A stretch of DNA of 64,000 bases from Mycobacterium sp. (lineage in GTDB: Bacteria > Actinomycetota > Actinomycetes > Mycobacteriales > Mycobacteriaceae): NCBI GenBank assembly GCA_020438865.1, contig JAGQTU010000014.1, positions 1 to 64,000 on the forward strand, written 5' to 3'. This document shows, in pieces, positions 58,735 through 64,000 of this stretch (positions are counted from its first letter, which is position 1; the number at the start of each line of letters is the position of its first letter). The notes under the pieces are model-generated. The model worked only from the letters and a program-made list of their open reading frames with translations, was not told the origin of the DNA and ran no database searches. The translations under genes and the position numbers were made by a program.

Positions 58735-59973
58735 ATGGCCCCCTCGAGAACCCTGGCGCGGTTGGCTGCCGTGGCCGCGTCGCTGTGCATGATCGGTGCA
58801 CCGGCGATCGCCTCGGCCGAGCCCAATGCCGCACCGGACCCCAACAGCTGCCCGTACCGGGTGTCCACCCCGCCGGCGGTGGACTCGTCCGAGGTGCCCA
58901 CCGCCGGTGACCCGCCCCAGCCGCTGCCGGTGCCCACCAAGCCGGTCGGCGGGGATGCCCTGAGCGGGTGCGGCGTCATCGTGGCCGCCGGTACCCCGGC
59001 GCTGCCCAACGACGTGTCGGCCGAGGCCTGGCTGGTGGCCGACCTCGACTCCGGGGACGTCATCGCCGCCAAGGACCCGCACGGCAGGCACCGGCCCGCC
59101 AGCATCGTCAAGGTGCTGCTGGCGATGCAGGTCATCAACGAACTGCCGCTGAACAAGATCGTCGTGGGCACCCAGGAGGACGCCAACGCCGAGGGCACCC
59201 GGGTCGGCGTCGACGAGGGCGGCCGCTACACCGTCAACGACCTGCTGCACGGGCTGCTCATGCACTCCGGCAACGACGCCGCGCACGCGCTGGCCATGCA
59301 ACTCGGCGGCATGGACGTGGCGATGCAGAAGATCAACGCGCTGGCCAACAAGCTGGGCGGCCGCGACACCCGGGTCGCCACCCCGTCCGGGCTGGACGGG
59401 CCGGGCATGAGCACCTCGGCCTACGACATGGGTCTGTTCTACCGGTACGCCTGGGCCAATCCGACGTTCGCCAGCATCGTCGCCACCCAGAAGTACGACT
59501 TCCCCGGCCATCCGGCCAAGCCAGGTGACGAGGGCGACCACCCCGGCTATCAACTCGAGAACGACAACCAGCTGCTCTACAACTATCCGGGCGCGCTGGG
59601 CGGCAAGACCGGCTACACCGACGACGCCGGCCAGACCTTCGTCGGCGCGGCCAACCACGACGGGCGCCGGCTGGTGGCGATCCTGTTGAAGGGGTCCCGA
59701 CAGCCGATCGCGCCGTGGGAGCAGGCCGCGCACCTACTGGACTACGGTTACGCCACCTCGGCGGGCACGAAGATCGGTGACCTGATTGATCCCGACCCGT
59801 CGTTGCTGCCGCCCAAGCCCGATGCCGACGCCGTGCGGGCGGCCTCGCCGCTGATCGCGGCGGCCGACGCGCTGCCGGTGCGCATCGGGGTCGCGGTGAT
59901 CGGCACCATCATCGTGTTCATGTTGATCATGGGCGCGCGCTCGATCAACCGCCGCACCGTCCGCGGCGGGTAG
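58735..59973 (+). CDS. dacB1: D-alanyl-D-alanine carboxypeptidase (penicillin-binding protein)
   Basis: 412 residues. Signal peptide about 1-28, a proline-rich linker to about 95, then a low-molecular-weight PBP domain with SxxK at Ser123-Lys126 (SIVK), SGN at 178-180 and KTG at 291-293. A membrane helix near 374-395 and a short basic tail anchor it. It trims the terminal D-Ala from peptidoglycan stem peptides outside the membrane. Counterpart of Rv3330. Confidence 0.94.
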   Translation: MAPSRTLARLAAVAASLCMIGAPAIASAEPNAAPDPNSCPYRVSTPPAVDSSEVPTAGDPPQPLPVPTKPVGGDALSGCGVIVAAGTPALPNDVSAEAWLVADLDSGDVIAAKDPHGRHRPASIVKVLLAMQVINELPLNKIVVGTQEDANAEGTRVGVDEGGRYTVNDLLHGLLMHSGNDAAHALAMQLGGMDVAMQKINALANKLGGRDTRVATPSGLDGPGMSTSAYDMGLFYRYAWANPTFASIVATQKYDFPGHPAKPGDEGDHPGYQLENDNQLLYNYPGALGGKTGYTDDAGQTFVGAANHDGRRLVAILLKGSRQPIAPWEQAAHLLDYGYATSAGTKIGDLIDPDPSLLPPKPDADAVRAASPLIAAADALPVRIGVAVIGTIIVFMLIMGARSINRRTVRGG

Positions 59974-59981
59974 GCCGGCGG

Positions 59982-60623
59982 CTACGACTTGGCAGCTGCC
60001 TCGTACTTGGTGATTTGAGCCTTGAGGAGGTTGATCACCTCGTCGGCGTCGGCGGTTAACCCGGCACCGCCGACCTTGACGATCACAGGCCCATCGACCG
60101 CAAAGAACGAAAACAGGTCGGCGCCATTGGCGGTCATCTTGACTCCGACCGCACCGTTACCGACCCCTGGGGCGGACATCGGCGCGTAAGTGATTTGGGA
60201 ACCGTTCCACGTCTCGCCGGTGCAGGTCGCCAGCGCATCGGTCAGGGACTTCAACGCTGCCTTCGCCTGATCGGCGTCGGCATACTGACGCAACTCGACT
60301 CTGCGAAACTCAGGGGACAGCCCGCCGCCGTTGGTGAAGGCACGCTCCACATCGATCTTCTCCTGGAAGGCCGGCTTGTAGTCGCAAAAGGTCTTGTCGG
60401 GCCCCTCCGGCTCCGGCGGATCCTGGCTGTAGCCGGGCGGAAGTTCCGGCACGGCGAGGAGCGCCTCGGTGAGTTCCTGCTCGGACAGGAGCGGCAGGGC
60501 GGGGGCGGCAATCGCGGCCGCGCCCGTTGAATAGGTCGCCGTTCCGCTCGGATCCGTTGCGCCGCCGTCGCGGCAACCTGCCGCCAGCAGGCTCAGCGCG
60601 AGAGTCACCAGGGTCCGTCGCAC
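59982..60623 (-). CDS. lipoprotein with PknH-sensor-like domain
   Basis: 213 residues. Lipobox LAAGC with Cys17, a short Ser/Thr/Ala linker, then a domain (about 45-210) with CDYKP, ATCTGETWNGSQITY and VGVKMTANGADLFSFF, similar to the PknH extracellular sensor-like lipoproteins (LpqQ/LppH type). Two to three extracytoplasmic cysteines could form disulfides. GTG at 60623. Its stop converges on dacB1 with 8 bp between. Function unknown. Confidence 0.75.
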   Translation of the reverse strand: MRRTLVTLALSLLAAGCRDGGATDPSGTATYSTGAAAIAAPALPLLSEQELTEALLAVPELPPGYSQDPPEPEGPDKTFCDYKPAFQEKIDVERAFTNGGGLSPEFRRVELRQYADADQAKAALKSLTDALATCTGETWNGSQITYAPMSAPGVGNGAVGVKMTANGADLFSFFAVDGPVIVKVGGAGLTADADEVINLLKAQITKYEAAAKS

Positions 60624-60715
60624 CGGGCGCTCCTTTCACTGGTCCACCCGATGCAACCTACCTGAATCAGCAGGCGCCCGCCGAAGGCCTGCGTCCAGCC
60701 TCGTGCGAGGTGACC

Positions 60716-61741
60716 CTACCGGCCGCCCCGCCACAACCGCGAAAGCCCAAGCGCGCCAACCGCGCCCGCCACGAACGCGGTCACAAGCCCACCCGCCCGC
60801 GACCCGTCGTCGGGCCCGACACGGGGGGTGATGACCGCCGGCGGCGGCGCGGCGACCGGCTCGGGTCGCAGGTTGTCCGCCGACGTCGCGGCCCATGCGG
60901 TGGCGAACAACAGCAGGCGGGCGGTGATGTAGGCGAACACCATCAGGCCGAACACCGGCCCGAACGTCGCGCCGGCCGGGCCGTGCAGGACCGAGCGCAG
61001 GTAGATCGACCCCACCTGCTTGAAGATCTCGAAGCCGACCGCGGCCAGCAGTCCGGCCCGGACGCTGCTGCGGAAGCTGATCGACTCCCGTGGCAGCCGG
61101 GCGATCACCCAGGTGAACGCCAGCCAGGACACCAGCCACGACATCACCAGCGAGACCACCCGCAGCGTCGCGTTCAGACCCGGGGAGTCGTGCACCCCGA
61201 CCAACTCCAGCACCCGGCCCATCAGGCTCGGGGCGGACAGCGCGGTGAGCACGATGGTCACCAGGATCGCGAAGAACGCCGACACCAGGGCGACGAGGTC
61301 GGACAACTTGGTGCGGACGAAACCCTTCGGCTCGTCGCGCTGCAACCACATCTGGCTGAGCGCCTCGCGCATGTTCGCCATCCAGCCCAGCCCGACCCAC
61401 GCCGCGGTGGCCAGGCCGATGATGCCGACCGAGGTGCGCGACTGGATCGCCGTGTCCATCAGGTTGACCACCTGGGTGCCCAGGGTCCCCGAGAAGCTGG
61501 CCTTGATCCGGTTCTCGATCTCGGCCAACAGCTGCGGTCGGCTGGCCAGCACGAAACCCGTTGCGGCGAAGCCGACCATCAGCAACGGGAACAACGCGAA
61601 GATCGTGAAATAGGTGATGCCGGCGGCGTAGAAGTCACCCTTGGCGCGCTGGTAGCGCTCCTGGGCGCGCATGACGTGGTCGAACCACCCGAACCGGGCG
61701 CGCAACCGGTCGATGAAGCCGGGTTCGGCCGGTTCGGTCAT
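60716..61741 (-). CDS. YihY/BrkB-family membrane protein
   Basis: 341 residues, about six membrane helices, with the family motif KGDFYAAGITYFTIFALFPL and a late GPVFGLMVFAYITARLLLFATAW. A proline/alanine-rich tail carries one more hydrophobic stretch (about 312-328). YihY proteins are multi-pass membrane proteins of uncertain function, formerly misassigned as RNase BN. It lies downstream of trpS in the same direction with 22 bp between, as in Rv3335c-Rv3336c. Confidence 0.88.
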   Translation of the reverse strand: MTEPAEPGFIDRLRARFGWFDHVMRAQERYQRAKGDFYAAGITYFTIFALFPLLMVGFAATGFVLASRPQLLAEIENRIKASFSGTLGTQVVNLMDTAIQSRTSVGIIGLATAAWVGLGWMANMREALSQMWLQRDEPKGFVRTKLSDLVALVSAFFAILVTIVLTALSAPSLMGRVLELVGVHDSPGLNATLRVVSLVMSWLVSWLAFTWVIARLPRESISFRSSVRAGLLAAVGFEIFKQVGSIYLRSVLHGPAGATFGPVFGLMVFAYITARLLLFATAWAATSADNLRPEPVAAPPPAVITPRVGPDDGSRAGGLVTAFVAGAVGALGLSRLWRGGR

Positions 61742-61763
61742 GCCAGCTCCTCCGGGTCACGGG

Positions 61764-62786
<1,023 letters not shown>

Positions 62787-62814
62787 TCAATCCTGTCACG
62801 AGGGGTTTCGGGGC

Positions 62815-62820
62815 TAGCAT
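62815..62820 (+). promoter_or_regulatory. -10 element TAGCAT of the lipoprotein hydrolase gene
   Basis: TANNNT hexamer ending 8 nt before the GTG at 62829 without a ribosome binding site; probable leaderless transcript. Confidence 0.5.
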
Positions 62821-62828
62821 CCTGCTTC

Positions 62829-63893
62829 GTGCGACGAATCCTGGCCGCCCCGGCGGTGGCGATAGCGGCGGTGATGACGGTGACCATGCTGGCCGGCTGC
62901 GGGGGGAACTCCGACGGCGGCGAGAAGCGCTCGGCCTCCCAGGCGGTGGTGATCGTCTCCGGCGGTGACGCGACCAGTCCGTACACCTCCAAGGACGAGG
63001 CCTGCGCCACCGGCCTGGCCGCGGGCAACACCGACACCGCGCTGCGCGAGTTCCTGCTCAAGCAGGGCTACACCGTGTTCACCTCGCCGGCGATGGCCGG
63101 GCGCGGGCAGGTGGTCGACCAGACCGGCTTCGGCTCGTTCGGGGTCTGCCCGGTCACGCTGCCGGAGAACATGACCGTGAACTCCACCGGCAGCATCGAC
63201 ACCGCGGGCGAGCACCTGGCCCGGTTCCTGAACTGGCTGCACACCGAAAAGGGCATCACCGAGGTCGATTTCGTCGCCCATTCCATGGGCGGGCTGTACT
63301 CCCGCGCCGCCATCCGGGTGCTCGCCACCACCAACGCCCCGGTGAAGGTGCGCTCGCTGACCACCATCGGCACGCCGTGGCAGGGGTCCTATCTGTCCGA
63401 CTTCGCCAACGGCATCGTGCCGCTGAGCGACTGCCTCGGCGACAAATTCTGCGAATCGGCCATGAACACGTTCAAGGGCCGGGTGCTGCAGCTGATGGCC
63501 GGCTCGGGCCGCGAGGTCAACCAGGCGTTCCTGATGGGCCAGAACGGCTGGAACCAGTTCCAGTCCGGTGTGCTGGACAAGATCCCGGTGGTGCTGATCG
63601 GCGGCAAGAAGTTCACCGCCCCCGCCGGGCAGGCGAACCCGGCGGTGTGGCCGAACGACGGCCTGGTGGCCCTGCAGAGTGCGCTGGCCAAGGACATCGG
63701 CGACCCGGTGCTGGCGCACCGGCGCTGCTTCACCTTCGACGACACCCACAGCATCTTCGTCTCGAACGCCGCCGGCCTGGACTGGGAAACCGCCCTGACC
63801 TGGGACCCCGCCGTTCTCGACGTGGTGCACAAGGCCATCGAGGACGCGCCCAGGGCCCTCGCCGGCGCGAACCGGGAAGGCTGCCCGTCATAA
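62829..63893 (+). CDS. lipoprotein alpha/beta hydrolase (triacylglycerol-lipase-like)
   Basis: 354 residues. Lipobox LAGC with Cys24, then an alpha/beta hydrolase with nucleophile Ser152 in FVAHSMGGLYS; aspartate and histidine candidates occur late in the chain (about residue 300, DDTHSIF). Several cysteines (near 59, 107, 205, 212 and 352) would be oxidised outside the cell. It likely cleaves lipid esters in the envelope. A paralogue starts right after it. GTG at 62829. Confidence 0.83.
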   Translation: MRRILAAPAVAIAAVMTVTMLAGCGGNSDGGEKRSASQAVVIVSGGDATSPYTSKDEACATGLAAGNTDTALREFLLKQGYTVFTSPAMAGRGQVVDQTGFGSFGVCPVTLPENMTVNSTGSIDTAGEHLARFLNWLHTEKGITEVDFVAHSMGGLYSRAAIRVLATTNAPVKVRSLTTIGTPWQGSYLSDFANGIVPLSDCLGDKFCESAMNTFKGRVLQLMAGSGREVNQAFLMGQNGWNQFQSGVLDKIPVVLIGGKKFTAPAGQANPAVWPNDGLVALQSALAKDIGDPVLAHRRCFTFDDTHSIFVSNAAGLDWETALTWDPAVLDVVHKAIEDAPRALAGANREGCPS

Positions 63894-64000
63894 CCCGCAG
63901 GCTGCTCGCGGCGGCCGCCGTCATGCTGCTGCTCGCCGGTTGCGGCTCGGGGACCACCGGCAACCGCGCGACGTCCACCGCCGTGGTGATCGTCTCGGGG
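63890..64000 (+). CDS. second lipoprotein hydrolase (3' truncated by window), no standard start codon
   Basis: The frame from about 63890 encodes TRRLLAAAAVMLLLAGCGSG with a lipobox (LAGC, Cys codon 63941-63943), then RATSTAVVIVSG, matching SASQAVVIVSGG of the preceding protein, so this is a tandem paralogue cut by the window edge. The expected ATGA junction with the upstream stop reads ATAA: the upstream gene still ends (TAA), but the start would be ATA at 63890. GGAAGG lies 9 bases ahead. The next ATG in frame (63923) would remove most of the signal peptide. Either ATA is used or expression is weak. Confidence 0.6.
   Translation, partial: MTRRLLAAAAVMLLLAGCGSGTTGNRATSTAVVIVSG

Overview
This is a high-GC (roughly 70%) actinobacterial chromosome segment. 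The gene content and order point to Mycobacterium in the broad sense, most likely a rapidly growing or environmental species. Long stretches follow the order I remember for M. tuberculosis Rv3291c-Rv3336c: lrpA, 2-oxoadipate dioxygenase, pcd, TetR, lhr, nei, rluA, glpD2, lpdA, Rv3304, amiA1, amiB1, deoD, pmmB, upp, Rv3311, add, deoA, cdd, sdhCDAB, dacB1, YihY, trpS. This backbone is interrupted by blocks absent from that order. A CtpI-type P-type ATPase sits at the left edge. Names come from protein similarity and synteny recalled from memory; no database search was run.

Layout. 1-3000: the 3' part of a P-type ATPase and a small Lys/Ala/Pro-tailed protein. 3031-6329: lysine/2-aminoadipate catabolism (Lrp regulator divergent from oxoadipate dioxygenase and aminoadipate-semialdehyde dehydrogenase), but without the lat aminotransferase. 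6297-11371: accessory envelope genes (SnoaL-like protein, MGT-type glycosyltransferase, polysaccharide deacetylase, GT4 glycosyltransferase) and an epoxide hydrolase. 11398-15067: two exported small proteins and a complete P450 system (3Fe-4S ferredoxin, reductase, P450). 15097-21127: DNA repair (Lhr, Nei) with a TetR regulator. 21096-26801: small conserved genes, RluA, GlpD2, LpdA and a Rv3304-like protein. 26809-27876: a frameshifted AbiEi/DUF559 gene enclosed by about 40-bp inverted repeats. 27891-31276: galE and two M20 amidohydrolases joined by a MIRU-like tandem repeat. 31330-40292: nucleoside and base salvage (deoD, pmmB, upp, add, deoA, cdd). 40438-43848: sdhCDAB.

43928-58658 is a second accessory block. 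It holds an ionotropic-glutamate-receptor-like channel protein, a seven-gene CoA-ester degradation operon read on the minus strand (two FadE, two MaoC, a thiolase-fold protein lacking thiolase catalytic residues, a DUF35 protein, FadD), an AhpD-like protein, and a probable polyamine/amine catabolic set (APC permease, aminobutyraldehyde-type dehydrogenase, AsnC regulator, class III aminotransferase, SMP-30-like protein). 58735-64000 returns to the backbone (DacB1, lipoprotein, YihY, TrpS) and ends in two tandem lipoprotein alpha/beta hydrolases, the second cut by the window edge.

Most operons are tightly packed with ATGA, GTGA or TGATG overlaps. Many first genes carry a TANNNT -10 hexamer 6-8 nt before the start codon and no ribosome binding site, which is the signature of mycobacterial leaderless transcripts. 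No intergenic stretch exceeds 300 bases. I see no tRNA, rRNA, CRISPR array or classical insertion sequence. The strongest candidates for something undescribed are the inverted-repeat-bounded AbiEi/DUF559 unit, the stacked ATGA mini-ORFs between amiB1 and amiA1, the glutamate-receptor-like channel, and the putative side-chain-cleaving aldolase operon.
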